This document shows positions 10,792-23,216 of a stretch of 64,000 nucleotides of DNA, piece by piece. The notes beneath the pieces are model-generated. The model saw nothing but the letters and a program-made list of their open reading frames with translations. It ran no database searches and was not told the DNA's origin. How positions within the stretch are numbered: position 1 is the first letter of the stretch; every line of letters starts with the position of its first letter. The stretch lies in NCBI GenBank assembly GCA_012931725.1, contig WHSA01000443.1, positions 1 through 64,000 of the forward strand, read 5' to 3'. The stretch comes from Litsea cubeba. Its lineage: Eukaryota; Streptophyta; Magnoliopsida; Laurales; Lauraceae. The position numbers and the translations under genes were made by a program.

Positions 10792-13700
10792 TCACTGTTC
10801 AAAATCAACATCAGCACTTTGTTTCCTGGCATGGAAGTTTTCAATGGTCCAGATGCGATACGTGTCATTTAGGAATTTGCTCACTATCTCTGCTCTCAAA
10901 CTATCAACGATGTTTTATGGCATCTTCGAAGCAATTGCTTGTTTGTGTGTAATTTGCCTCATAATATAGCAAACTATGACCCCGCAATCAACACTGCAAA
11001 AGAAGATGCTGTTGGTACCCTTAAATCAATTGAATAAGTGTATTGGCACAATGATACTTACGATCCCATTTTTTGTTGTGGGGCGTCTTCCACGCTTATC
11101 AATGGAGCTCGATATGGCTATGTTTCTTCAACATTTATATAATTGTAGTTCTCCACATACTGTTTCTGCAGAATTAAACAAAATTCATAGAGTTAGTGGG
11201 TGTGCGTTTACTGTTACAGGTACCATCATGTATTTAATGGCTCTGTCAATGAGACATACCAGAATTCGTGCATCCTCAAAGTAATGATCGACTGTTTTAG
11301 TTGATCTTGGTCGTAAGGAGTTGTAATGTAGCCAATCCCCTTCTTTCTGATCCAGCACCAACAGTGTCTAATGAAATGGTTCAGTATTCTTCCTTTTTCC
11401 ATTTGAACTCATTAGAAAGTGCATGAATCTGTGGTTGACAGTTCTGATTGGGGAGATTTGATGGTGTAGAATCTTTTCTCTCATTTCCAACGTGGGGAAT
11501 GTAACGAATTTCTGCATTAAGTTTAGTTTAGTAACTGTTTATTATATTTTAAAATAAAGTAAAATGTGACTTGGTTAATTAAAATTTATTGTCTTTTCCC
11601 AGCATAAACTTGATATGAAACATGATTTTTCTTGAGGCTGCAGGCCTTCCTGATTGACTGTCGTGAGTTGCTATTTGATTTCTCACTGTTCTCTGTATAA
11701 CTATAACGAATCAGCGCAGCAGTCAATAACCTGTTTAATTCCGAGCAGATAACGTTAGGCATCTTATATGAATATGAACATTTTTTGTACATTTCTAAAA
11801 TGAAGCAATAGTCTGTCAATGTTTCTTTGTTTGGATGCTTACTGTGTTGGACAATTCTGCTCTACTGAGAATTGCAATTATGTCCTCGTAGGATACAGTA
11901 TGTATCCTCTCACCTCCCCAAACCAACGCCCTACAAATGCAATTGTACAAAGTGCTCAATTTGTTAACATTTTGATTAATATTTTTTTTATAACAACAGT
12001 AGTATTGCTTAGTTGCATAGGACTGTTACTTACTCATTGCCTTCCGCTTCGTAAAAATGTTTGAGCTTTTTGACGTCGGAGGCAGTCAGTTGCTTAGTGA
12101 CTGTATTTTTGGGGATGTCGAAGGGTGCAGCTGTTTGGATCATTTTCCTCGTTGCCCTTCTTTTTTTAATTCTTTTTTATCATGGAGGATTGTTTCACCT
12201 CCTAAACTGGCTTGATAGGTGCATCGGAGGACTTGATCTGATTAAAAATTCAGATAAACAAATATAGATTAAATAAATGAGAATATATACAAGGTGAGAT
12301 AAATTCAATCCAACTTCAGATAATTTTGATGGAAAGGAAAATCAATTAAAATCACACATAACACAGATAAATTTGATGAGAAATGTTATAAGTTCACCCA
12401 GAAGTCAGATAAATTTGTTAGAGAATCAGATAATTGCAAGAGAAACTCATATATTTTGCATACTAAAGATCAAGTAAAATAGCATTTCAATTCAAATAAT
12501 AATTATCTAAAAAACTATGGAAGTATAACTCAATTACTTCATCAACATTCCCTTCAACTTTTTGATCAGCTGCAGCCCCCTCCGCTGCTTTCTGTGCCAT
12601 TCTCTACCCTTTTTCTTTTGAATTTTTTTAAGTCTGGAAGATATCATCCAATGTTTTTCCAACCACTCCAATCCCTTCTCTGCATAATCAAGTGTCATTT
12701 CCTTCAAGAGCCGCTGCAGTTTCATGTTGTTTGATTCCAAATTTATTAATTTTTTCTTCAGGGCCTTCACCTCATTTTCTGCCTTTGCAGCTCTTGAGGA
12801 CTGTACATCCGACACACTCATAGTATATTTGAGCTACTCTTTGAGGGAGCTGACCATTCGAGAAGACTCTTCTACAGTATGATCGGTGTTCACATTACAT
12901 GTTTCAAAGGAAGTTTTCTCCTTTGTCAACTGCTCGATCAACAATAAAGCATTGTTTCTTTCGCTGAGCAAGCTTTCGATCCATTTTTTAGTTTCAAGCC
13001 TTTCCTTTTTGAGGCTGTTATTGTTTGCCAATGTCCTTTCAAGTTCAATAGCCATCCTTTGAATCTGTGCTTGTAATTTTGTTTTATCCTTGGTCAGTTG
13101 TTGGCTAATGAAGTTGCCCTGTCACGCTCTTCAGTGAGATTGGGGAGCTCTCTGTTTTTGGTGGACTGTGACGGGTGTCTAGGACAAGGCACGGTGTCAC
13201 CAGCTTCCTGTTCTGATCCAAATTCTTTTTCAGATGTCACGTTGGTTGCTGCGTTGGTGGCGTTGCCAATTATGCCATCTAAAATATTTGCAACCACCAT
13301 ATCTGTTTCTAGGGCCATCTGTTCATAATCAGTCATCTCCACACCAAAGGAGACAGATTGGGTTGCCACACCAGTGAAATTTGTTTCTTCATTGTTATTA
13401 TCTTCTCCCTGCACTTCCAACTCAGATACAACTAATGTCTTTATCATTATGTCTGTATCTGACTGACTGGCTTCATTCATTTTATTCTCCGCTTCCTCCT
13501 CTCATTTTTCCTCTTGTTCTTGTTCTTCTTCATCTCCTTCCTCTTGCTCCTCTCCTTCATTCTCTTTGTTTCCTTCTTCATCTTCTGCTACAACTCCATC
13601 ATCTCTTTCATTTTTATCTATTTCTTCTTTATCCTCTTCATTTTCTTCCAGTTTCTTTTTTCCTTGAATTTTTTCTGTTTCTTTTACTTCTTCTTGTCCT

Positions 13701-14338
13701 TCTATCCCCCCTCCTCATCACGACTGCCACTGTCCAACAAAGACAGGAATCGCTGTGCTTCAAGCAGCGTGCTATCTAATGTGTCACCGAGGACTTGCAG
13801 TTGGTAACAGTGTTAGGTTGAACATGTTAGATTAAGAACTTAGATAAAATTAGATAGTGAAAACTAAGATAACAAATTATTATTATTAAATAGAGTACCT
13901 CATTAACTAGTAGTGTATGAAGGGGACTTTTCCTAAGTGCCATACTCACAGCCCTGAGATTCCACTTTAGTATCCTTAGGAAATGAAACGACTCATTCGG
14001 GCTGACAATTGTTGTATGCTCACACAGCCAATACTTTTACATAATCAGAAATGTCATATGTCAATCATTCATTATTTGTAACTTCGAATTCACATTTTTT
14101 TAATAGGGAGTTATTTATCATACCGGTAATGCAATAAGGCAGCCAATGACCCTATCAGAACCACGGCTCCTACTGTGTACTGACTCCATCAAAAAATTTG
14201 AAATTTCTTCTATCCAGGCATAGTTCTTCATATCCATGCAATTTTCAACATAGCCCACATACGCCCACCCTATTGTGTTGCCGTGGGTTGCAAAAAAAAA
14301 AAAATTACCATAAAGATATACATGCACAGTAGCCTGGC
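10792..14338 (-). pseudogene. ULP1-like (C48) cysteine peptidase of the MULE, 3' part
   Basis: This is the C-terminal half of a SUMO-protease-like gene carried by the MULE. Reading on -: a family segment (GNTIGWAYV... at 14290, YWLCEHTTIV at 14030), then a Glu/Lys-rich acidic stretch (13750-13500), coiled coil (13480-12540), and the peptidase domain. The catalytic His lies in FH(stop)TLLVLD (11373), followed by HYNSLRPRS and KMGSVDCGVIVCY with catalytic Cys at 10986-10984. Introns are visible, for example 10994-11061, where splicing keeps SVDCG in frame. Decay includes TAG at 11370 (a Trp codon in relatives), TAG at about 12833 and a poly-T frameshift near 14300. The gene stops at 10792 and continues upstream at 36770. 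Confidence 0.8.
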
Positions 14339-16072
14339 AACATTGTTGACACCAAAAATGTCACTTTGCCTCTTCAAGATCCAAAGAGCTACATGAAGTC
14401 GCAACCTGCCATAAATAGGCAATGCTACTTCCAAAAAATTAAATCTTGTCAGAATCAAACAAAAATTGCAAGATCCTTCAAGACAGCCAAAAGAGGAGTA
14501 CATAAGAAGTTTCGGGCCATTTCAAAATCATTTTGGCCTAACTTTGCTTCTCCGGCAGCTGAAAAGGAGCTCCCGGCGGCGAAAAGCATCGGAGACACCA
14601 AATCTTCGATCAGAGCCGATGGATGGTCTCAAAATACATCCAAAAGGCTCCACGTCAAGTTCCAAGTCAAACCGACAACGTTTGACCCTACATCAACCCT
14701 CGAACAGCTAAATCAAGCCTCTCGGCGGAAAGAACCACCGAGGCTATCACTCATCAGATAGAGCAAATGGACGGCTTCAAAATGCTTACAAAGGGCTACA
14801 CGTCAAATTTCAAGTCATTTCGACAAACATTTGACCATACTTTGACGCTCGGAAGCCAAATCAGGCCTCTCGGCGGTGAAGCTCCCCGGGACCATGGTTT
14901 CCAAGACAGAGCCTATGGATCATCTTAAAATGACTCCAATAGGTTCCCTATCAAATTTCAAGTCAATCGGACATTGGTTGACCGCACATCAAGCCGCGAC
15001 GTCTTCATCGCGATAAAAATAAGTCTACTAGTGATAGGACCCCAAACGGCTTCAAAACTCAAACAAAATCCTATGGTTGGTCTTATTTATTACTCAGGAG
15101 GCTTCACCTCAAATTTCAGGTCATTCCGACATCGTTTGACCCAGTTTCAGCTTCTGACGGAAAATCGGCAGCTCTGCGCAACAAAGTCTTCGGCTTTCTC
15201 AGAAAATTGGAAACTTTGCAAAATAAAACGCAAGCATTCTCATCAGGTTTTCTACAGGGGAATCAGGCCAATAAATGATAAAAAAATGTCAAGGAAAAAT
15301 ACAGAAGAAAAAAGAATCGAAAAACAGCAAAAACGGACACAAAACGGGACAAAAAGAGGGAAAATCCCTCCAGGGTCGCAGGCCCCTGCGACCCTGGAAC
15401 CCGGGATCGGCGGGTGGGCCCAGGAAACCCCGTTTTTCGCCGTTTTTTCGCGATTCGAAGCGTCCAGCCTCTGGTATTTTCCAAAATTCATACTTTTGAG
15501 ACACCAAATCCTCTGACATCCATCAAAATCAAGGGTCAATCATCAAGAGTATCAAAATCAACATTGATCGCCAACCGGTCAACCAAAAAAAAGTGTGCTT
15601 TCTACCCGACCGATCGAAAAATCGACAGGACAGATGGCACCGACCCGCTATTGGCAACCAACACCTGAAATTACATGGTCATCTTATGCCGATCTACATG
15701 AAGATCCATCATTGATCATCGCCAGAAGAATCCCAAAAGACGCGGCACGGCCCGCGACTCTTCAACTGCTCGGCGACCACTTAATGCGATTAATTGACTA
15801 GCTTTATTACAGTCATTAATCCATTTCTTTGGATGGCCCAATCAGAAGCAAGCATTCGGGAGTCACAAGTCAAGAGATTCATGGCATTTAACCCATGAAA
15901 CTCTTCCCATCATGGCGATTAAAGGCGATTAAATGCCCTCAATCTCCTCCGGCCAATCAGAAGCCAAGAAAAAGGAGTTACAAAATAAAAAATTCAATAT
16001 TGTAACTCCTCCCTTTATGTAGCTTTATGACAATTAAGGCTCATAAATCCTCCTAAATGGCTACCTAAAAGC

Positions 16073-16080
16073 CTATAAAT
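16073..16080 (+). promoter_or_regulatory. Probable TATA box of the element A LTR promoter
   Basis: The stretch 'gcctataaatagg' lies in the 5' LTR about 830 bp before its end. It is the best TATA match in the LTR and is absent from the 3' LTR because of the deletion there. Confidence 0.6.
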
Positions 16081-16565
16081 AGGAGAGCATTCCAAAGAAT
16101 TCCAGATCGGAAAAACAAGACAGATCCCAGATCAGAAAAAAGCACAGAAATCCAGAGAAAGAAAGAGAAAACTCTGCGGAAGTTCTACACCGACCACCGC
16201 TACAAGGTGACAAAAGTTCCTTGGGGGTACCCCCCAAGGTCCTTGCCTTCTCCTTCTGCCTCCAATGGCTTAGACGTAGCTTTTCAGCCCGTTTACTTGG
16301 TTTTTTATTAGACATAGGACCTCCTTTTGGTCTTTGTCCTCTAAAAACCTGAGGTTATAGCGAAGCCAAGCGAATCAATAGCATCCTCTGTTCTCATCTG
16401 CATGGATGATGCGAAGTCCACATATGGCTTGCGACCGTCAATTTGAACGGGTCCCCCACAATCTCCTGAGAAGTTAGATCCTCCTTTTGTTGCTTTTCAT
16501 TATTTTGTATTTTTTCAAAAGAGACAAAAACCACAACTCTTGTCTTTCATTATTGATAAGGATTG

Positions 16566-16630
16566 TAAATCGGCTATAAACGCAAAAAATCGGCTATAAA
16601 CGCCAAAATCGGCTATAAATGCCAAAAAAA
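16566..16630 (+). repeat. Three GGCTATAAAYGCC units in the 5' LTR
   Basis: Three units of 'atcggctataaaygccaaaa' lie in tandem. The 3' LTR has four (36410-36485), and a longer diverged array of the same word lies after pol (28990-29235). Confidence 0.85.
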
Positions 16631-16908
16631 TCGCCTTTCACGGCAAATCAAGAAAATGTCTCTTTTCTTAAATATATGTGCTATGGAAAACTTGAAAGAA
16701 GTTGATTTCCTTTTTACTTGCGAAGGTTGATCTCCGGATCACCACTTGCAATTTCAAGTAAAATAGAAAATCTGGCACACCCACATAAAAGAAATGTTGA
16801 TGCATGCCTCTGCCCCCCTCCGGTTACGAAAGGGTCGGACCCAAACAGACTCCCACGTCCGCCGACCTCGGTAGAACCGAGCGAGCAGATTGCGCTGGTC
16901 CATCAAGC

Positions 16909-16926
16909 TGGCTCCACCCGGTGGGA
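16909..16926 (+). other. Putative primer-binding site of element A
   Basis: TGGCTCCACCCGGTGGGA lies 3 bases after the 5' LTR. It starts with TGG, as complements of a tRNA CCA end do, and resembles the TGGCGCCGTCTGTGGGG of element B with several changes. The tRNA cannot be named. Confidence 0.5.
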
Positions 16927-17139
16927 CCCGTTCATTTGAGAACACGATACTAGAAATGAAATATTTGCATATCATATCTATTGCTCTATGCTTATACTTC
17001 TTTTCTTGATTCCTTGGCTATTTTCTAATTGGTGGCCTATGTTGGATTCCGCATCTAAAAAAAATGAGATGAGATTTTTTTTGGAAATTTCTTATTCTTT
17101 GAATTTGTTTCCACTCTTTCTCTTTTCAAACAAAAAAAA

Positions 17140-18410
17140 TCGGATTTTTGGATTCAAAATTGAGAAACTTTGATCCTTTCCTATCGTTCATCGTGCTTGC
17201 AGAAATGTTGAGCCTGTTCGACTAAGGTTTTGGGCCATCATTTCTCTTCGATGAGTTCATTAAAAAAAAAACAAAAAAAAATCAGATTTTTGGATTCAAA
17301 ATTGAGAAACCTTGATCATTTCCTATCGTTCATCGTGATTGCAGAAATGTTGAGCCTGTTCGACTAAGGTTTTGGGTCATCGTTTCTCTTCAATGAATTC
17401 ATTAAAGATCTAGAAACAAAAAAAATAAAAAATTAGATTTCTCAGTTTGAATTCAAAATTAAGAAACCTTGATCCTTTCCTATCGTTCATCGTGCTTGCA
17501 GAAATGTTGAGCCTGTTCGATTAAGGTTTTGGGCCATCGTTTCTCTTCGATGAGTTCATTAGAAAAAAAAAAAAATTAGATTTCTCAGTTTGAATTCAAA
17601 ATTGAGAAACCTTGATCCTTTCCTATCGTTCATCGTGCTTGCAGAAATGTTGAGCCTGTTCGACTAAGGTTTTGGGCCATCGTTTCTCTTCGATGAGTTC
17701 ATTAAAAATCTAAATAAAATAAATAAAAAAACAAAAAAGACATAGACCACTAAGGTTAAACCAACTGCATTCTTTGATCACGGTTGATTCAAGAAAAGCC
17801 TTGTCCAGAGTGTGGAGACAGCTTGACTATTCTAGGCAAGGGTCCTCCAAACGGGTTCATTAAGTAATCCTACCCTTACCTGGGGGCAATTCTATCAATC
17901 AAGATTTCATAAGACCGGGTTAGGAGGCCTATGTGTACTCTCTCGTCTTTTAAATAAAATTTTTTAAAAATAAAAATTTTAAAATAAAAAATAAGAATAA
18001 AAATTTTCAAAAAAAAATCTTTAAAAATAAATAAATAAATAAAAATAAAAAAAAGTTTTTTTTAAAAAAAATCTTAAAAAAAAGAAAAATCTTCAAAAAA
18101 AAAAAAAACTTACGTCATTTTGGGTTTAGATTGGAGAAATCTTAGTCTTCTCCTTTCTGAGCACTGGCGCTCGCGGAAATCGCTGAGCCCGTGTTCAGAT
18201 TGGAGTGCCTTTTGCTCTCTTTGATGAACCCGATATTGGCCTTTCAAAAATAAAAAATAAAAAACTCGTCATTTTGGATTCAGATCCGAGAAATTATGGT
18301 TCATTTCCTTCTGAATACTGGCGCTCGCGGAAATCGCTGAGACCGTATTTGGATCGAAATACCATCTACTCTCTTTGATGAATCCAATCTTGACCTTTCA
18401 AAAAAAGGAA
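17140..18410 (+). repeat. Leader tandem repeat of element A, about 145-155 bp period
   Basis: Four close copies carry 'gcttgcagaaatgttgagcctgttcg' (anchors at 17202, 17344, 17501 and 17644). After a very A-rich stretch (17940-18115), two further copies follow with 'gcgctcgcggaaatcgctgag' (period 154). Both sets share the order of a fastq-like 'ctttc', a GC-containing core and 'tctctt.gatga', so they look like diverged members of one array. It lies in the untranslated leader upstream of gag. Confidence 0.85.
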
Positions 18411-18752
18411 TCTCATCTCATGGATGCAGTCTCCAAACATTTGTGTCTAGCGGTACTAGTACGCCCTTTCAGGGTCTACTGTATTCGCGACCGGCACATT
18501 TGTAACTCCAACTTTATATTCTTCTTACCTCGAACAAGCTCTGCTTCTCGATAAGTCGAATTTAAGTTCACAATTGCTTCTAGCAGTCAATGGGACGCTC
18601 ATTCTGGGCTTACCATACCTGCGATCAGAACAATTGTACCCTCTATGGCGTTTTGCCTTCTTCATATTGCTTGGGTCATCTCCCTCGAGCAATTTGAAAA
18701 GACAAAACCATAGAACTTCCCATTTATGATCATTATATTCTTGTGATTACTA

Positions 18753-19280
18753 ATGGATGTGGTCTTGTTTCAGAAATTTTTCGAAAAACTAACAATGGCA
18801 GCATCGCTTACCATTACTTTCGACGAGAACAAGCACCAACTCATGCTTCAACAGAAGCAAACCACGCGCAGCTACAAGCGCCCCATCAGCTGCCGAAGCG
18901 TTAACTCCCTCGGCAACTCTCTGAGCTTTGGGTCAACCTCGACTCCCCGGACTATTGTCTTTGGGACGCTGGGACCATTCCCATTTCCCGAGGAACAAAC
19001 TGCTCATTCCAAGAAGCAGAAACTCGCCTCTCAACGTGTCATTACCGTGATACCAAAGGTGAGCACCAGAAGGCCCGAAGCTCGTGGCAGCCCCACGAAG
19101 CCTCAAACCTCAAACGACCAGGTCTATCCCAAGACTTGGTCCCCAAGACCTTCACCAAAACAAAGAAGGTCTCAAACATCCACCAAGCCAGCATTCCTGG
19201 CCCCACTCAAGGAGAACCAGTTCTACCCTTTTGCTTACATGAAAGAGGAGAGACCCATCTCCAATCTGACTCTCAAGTAA
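18753..19280 (+). CDS. Leader ORF of element A, N-terminal gag region or ORF1
   Basis: This 175-codon open frame opens the coding part of element A. The likely start is the second Met (18795, MAASLTITFDENKHQLML). It is basic and Ser/Pro-rich with no motif I can name. It ends at TAA 19278-19280. The following 19288-20126 holds more basic, low-complexity coding sequence in shifting frames (for example 19689-20006) and is broken. Full-length Tat elements often have a long, poorly conserved region upstream of the gag core; I infer this is that region. Whether it is a separate ORF1 or part of gag cannot be decided here. Confidence 0.45.
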   Translation: MDVVLFQKFFEKLTMAASLTITFDENKHQLMLQQKQTTRSYKRPISCRSVNSLGNSLSFGSTSTPRTIVFGTLGPFPFPEEQTAHSKKQKLASQRVITVIPKVSTRRPEARGSPTKPQTSNDQVYPKTWSPRPSPKQRRSQTSTKPAFLAPLKENQFYPFAYMKEERPISNLTLK

Positions 19281-20126
19281 ACCCAGCATGAGCCGGCTTG
19301 TTCCTACAAGCCCAAAATCAAGTCATGCATCACAAGGCCTCTGCAAGCACCTGCTAAGGCCCATAAACCTGCAGTTGGACCCTTCATCTTTACAGGGGCC
19401 GAACTCCAAAAATTCAAAGCTTCGCTGCAATAAGCGAAGGACCGGGTTTGCATCCTGTCCTTGCCCAACTACAAAGAAGACAGGCTCGGTTGCTGCGCCC
19501 GAGGGAGCACATCCTTCATCGTCAAAACCCAGCCAGAGCTGACTGAAGCTCAAATTGCTTGTCGTATACGCCGCCGCGCGTCGTATTGGTAAAAGAGACT
19601 AGAGAAGCAAAGGACCCAGCCTCCTACACTTCAAGTCTCTCCCAAATGGGTCGAAAAAGAAAGACCCAACCAAGTTGCTGCTGTTCATATGGTTGGAAAA
19701 ACTAGAAGACGCCAAAAGTCAGCATCCAAAATCCATGTCCGACGTCCGATGACCCGCAGTGTCTCCAGGACAAGAAGACATTCAGAAGAATCCCCTGCTC
19801 CTTCAAGCAAAGGACGGCAGAGTGATCCTTCCTCAAGCTCTTCTTCAAAAAGAATGAGCCCCAACTCAGTCACCAGGACAGTTTCTTCGTTCGAATCACG
19901 AAGGATGAACGTCTTGGCTCCAAATTCTGAGCCACCACCCCGCAATCCACCTCAAGAATGCGATCACCCGCATCCAGCAGTTGGAACAAGGCCAGCAGAA
20001 GATTGAAACTCTGATGGAAAACCTTCTCCTAGCCTTCCAAAATTAGGCGAACAATGAACCTCCTCCGAATCATCAAGACGATGAAGTAAATGGAGAAGAA
20101 ATTGAGTCACGTGCCCTTACCAAAAA

Positions 20127-20939
20127 GGATGTAGACAGTATATCGCCAAAGCAAAAGAAGAGGATATACTCAAGGAGCATGCGATCAAGCCACCATATCC
20201 CTTATGGATGGACTCGGTCCCGTTCCCCACAAAATTCAAGCATCCTACTCTCCAAACATATACGGGGAAAGGATCAGCTAGACAGCACGTCATCCACTTC
20301 AAGATCCTAACGGGAGCTATCGCGGATCAAGATGAACTCAAAATCAGCCTCTTTGTAAGTATCCTAAAAGGTACAGCCTTCGATTGGTACTCCACTCTGC
20401 CGGAGGACTCCATCCAAAACTGGGCCATGCTAGAGACACGCTTCCTGACTCACTTCAAAGGTGAGGATCATCCCGCTACTATGGCTCAGCTGTGCAGCCT
20501 AAAACAGGGGGAGAATGAGTCAACATATGACTTCATTCATAAGTGAAAATCAATGGCATACAAATGCTCTGATGTATTGCCACAAGCGTCGCTAGTCGAC
20601 ATCTGCCGAAACAACATAAGAGCCAGAATTCGCTCCATGATCATCGGCAACAAATCAAAGAACCTGGGAGAACTCCGAGAAGCTTCCATGGAAGCTGAGA
20701 CGGTGATTAAAGACCTCAACAGTCAGAAATCATTAAGAAAAGAGCCAACCGCCATTGCAACCTCTAAACCAAAGAAGAAAGAGGTCCTCAATGTGCAGAC
20801 CAAGTCAGCTCCTTAGCCACCAAAGAAAGCTGAAAACAAAGCTGCTGGTAAGAGACCTGAACTCTCTGATGCCTTCAAAGAACGAGTAGAGAAGAAATAC
20901 CCGTTTGATGAAGATGTTGATGAAATCTTCGGGGTTCTT
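20127..20939 (+). pseudogene. gag core of element A (Retrotrans_gag type)
   Basis: This is the structural capsid protein that packages element RNA in cytoplasmic particles. The family pattern is clear: PFPTKFKHPTLQTYTGKGSA, then HFKI, SLFVSILKGTAFDWYSTLP, FLTHFK and LCSLKQGENESTYDF. The frame is interrupted by TGA at 20544-20546, where relatives have Trp, and by TAG at 20814-20816, and runs on open into the next segment. No zinc knuckle was found near it. It is upstream of the protease in the same general reading direction. Confidence 0.8.
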
Positions 20940-22351
20940 GTGTCAAACGGCAAGCTCACCTTGCCTGAACCAAAAAGACCGGGTGATGTTGGCAAAACCA
21001 ACGATCCTCGGTACAGTCCATACCATCAGATGATCTCGCATCCTCTCAATCAATCCTTCGCACCGAAGAAGAAGATCACTACTTCTTTCAAGGTGATAAA
21101 CTCCATCCAAGCGTCCGAGGAACTGGTTCCTTACCCGACACCAGACGGACAACCCATATGGGTACATCCCGATCTCCTGGAAGATGAAAATTGGGAGGTC
21201 GTGAAAACAAAGCCTACAGCTCAACAGCGAAGGCAGGCTAGGAAATATCTCCTCAAGCTTAAACGGCAAGAGAAGACCCAGCCAAAAAAAGAAGTCAAAG
21301 AAAAGGCAGAGGCTTCCTCTACCGCTTCGCTGGAGGCAACAAAAACATCCCTTCCAGAGACTTCAAAGGGGGTAAGAAAATTCACTCTTAGTGATCTCAT
21401 GCCACCTCAATTCAAAGAAACCACGCAGGAGGCATCATACTCTTGCAATTTGGTAGTTGGATTCTCCATTGATGGATACGAGTCCAGCGACACCGATGAT
21501 GGATTCGAATCCAACTACACAGACGAGTGGGAGGAGTCCCTTGAAACAGGAGAATACCTCTCCGATGAAGAATGGGTTCCTGAGAATCATCTTATGCCAG
21601 TAATCTGGTATAACCCCTACAGCCACAAGGATCCTGATCTGATGATGAAGAAGACCAAGAGGCTGTACAAGAAAATGCTGTTGAACCAGCACTCCTCATT
21701 GCTCCAGTGGAAATCAACAATGTTGAGCCACAAAGTGCTGATGAAGAAGAAGATTTGGCTCCCATGCCTGATCTTGAAGAATATGCAAGGATCTTGCAGC
21801 GTCTCGCTCTAGAACAAGAGCAAGACCGCGTCAACGAGCTTCGTCGTAATCCAGAGCCTGAAGTCCATGAAGACCATCAGGTACATCCTCCCTTAACTCC
21901 TGAAAATGGAGAAAATTACTGGATAGACGATCCTCTTACATCCGAGAATGAGTCTGACTCCGATCAGACAACGTCTCCTGTCAGAGCTTCCTGTAATGTG
22001 ATAATTCGGGATTATAGCTCTTCCGAAGCATCGTCTGATGAGATCACTTACACTCCGGCGACGCCTAGCAATGTATCTTCTGGAGCCACCTCATCTCACG
22101 TGACTTTCACTGAGATGACACCCTCTCAGGTTTCTTCTCCTGAGACTGTGACTTCAAAGTTCACACCCTTCCTGACTGAAGAATTCCCTGCTATTGATGC
22201 TTGGGACGATGAATTGGTCAACGAAGAAGAAAGGTTGCTGGATGCTGTTCAGGACTTGTTTCCGAAAAATGCTCCGTGCAACACAATCACTGAGGATGGC
22301 AACTCTGCTGCTGATACATCCTCAGCAAATGAAAAAATGACAGCCTCTTGA
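20940..22351 (+). pseudogene. gag-protease spacer of element A, acidic
   Basis: The open frame 20940-21812 continues the gag frame. A frameshift at about 21655-21700 moves the reading to the frame of 21707-22351, and another near 22335 leads into the protease frame. The protein is hydrophilic, Glu/Asp/Ser-rich and low in complexity (repeated DDGFES, EEWVPENHL and similar). No enzyme motif was seen. It is probably a linker in the polyprotein. Confidence 0.6.
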
Positions 22352-22553
22352 TCCTGAAGACAATCTTCCAAACGAATACCCTTCTCAAGAAGCTCTCGAA
22401 GTTGGTAGCGGCACCCGCTCTGGCCGGGACTACCACAAAAATTACAACCAATCTTCCTTTACATATGTAAATCCTTCGGGAAAAGATGTTGTAAGCTCCC
22501 CTAGTGGCAACAATGATGAACATGCAGGCCCTAAGGAGGCTTTCAAGTATGAC

Positions 22554-23216
22554 TTGATTGAACACTTCAAGCACATACCTGCACGTCTGCACATCCTAGA
22601 TTTGTTGCGAATGTCTCCGCACACTCGTGATAATCTCATTTCAGAATTACAAAAGCTGAATGAGGATGTTGACAAACATGCCCCGCAAGTCCTCCAAATT
22701 GAAATGGATTACCGGGTCAAAAACTCAGAAGCTTCCTCAAAGGGAGAAAAGAAGAAAACTGAGGGATCATGCATTGAATGCCTCTCGGTTAAAAAAGCAG
22801 CCAGTGCAACCATCGCCTTCACAAAGGATGACCTCCTACTTGGCGAAACAAGGCACAACCGACCCCTGTACTTCACAGGGTACATCAAGGAAATGCCTAT
22901 GCACAGAGTTCAGATCGACCCAGGTTCTGCACTCAACCTCATCTCCACATCGGCTCTCGAAGAGTTGGGCATCCCACCCAGCAAGCTGAGCCATACATCT
23001 GTATCTATCTTTGGATACGATGGGAGTACTCAAAGGCCTATCGGCAAAATCAGGTTCAAGTTGCAGATTGGTGATCTTATCTCTGAGGTCACAGTGTATG
23101 CAATAAAAACCCTTCATGCTACAACATCCTTCTCGGACACCCTTGGATCCACGAGAATGGTGTTGTCCCTTCAACTTTACATTAATGCATCAAGTTCGTT
23201 GGCGATGACGGCATGA
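22554..23216 (+). pseudogene. Aspartic protease of element A
   Basis: This is the retropepsin that processes the polyprotein. It carries the active-site motif IDPGSALNLIS (near 22915), followed by LEELGIPPSKLS and the IFGYDG / GKIRFKLQIGDL pattern of plant gypsy proteases. DPGS rather than DTGS is, as I recall, usual in this subfamily and not a defect. A frameshift at about 23127 moves the tail (LLGHPWIHENG) into the frame of the next segment, where a TAA near 23183 replaces a sense codon. An upstream helical stretch (HFKHIPARLHILDLLRMS) at 22560 belongs to the same protein. Confidence 0.8.

Larger units (their letters stand above)
14344..16905 (+). repeat. 5' LTR of element A (2562 bp)
   Basis: It begins TGTTGACACC and ends CCATCA just before the primer site. 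It contains a TATA box (16073-16080) and three copies of a GGCTATAAAYGCC word near 16570. It is about 970 bp longer than the 3' LTR because positions of about 15370-16355 are missing there. Confidence 0.88.

Noticed and set aside
11819..12267. Hydrophobic + strand frames resembling membrane peptides
   Set aside because: They lie opposite peptidase-gene exons on - that match the ULP1-like family.
13381..13807. Leu/Phe-rich open frames on + that look like membrane proteins
   Set aside because: They are the antisense shadow of the Glu/Lys-rich acidic stretch of the ULP1-like gene on -.
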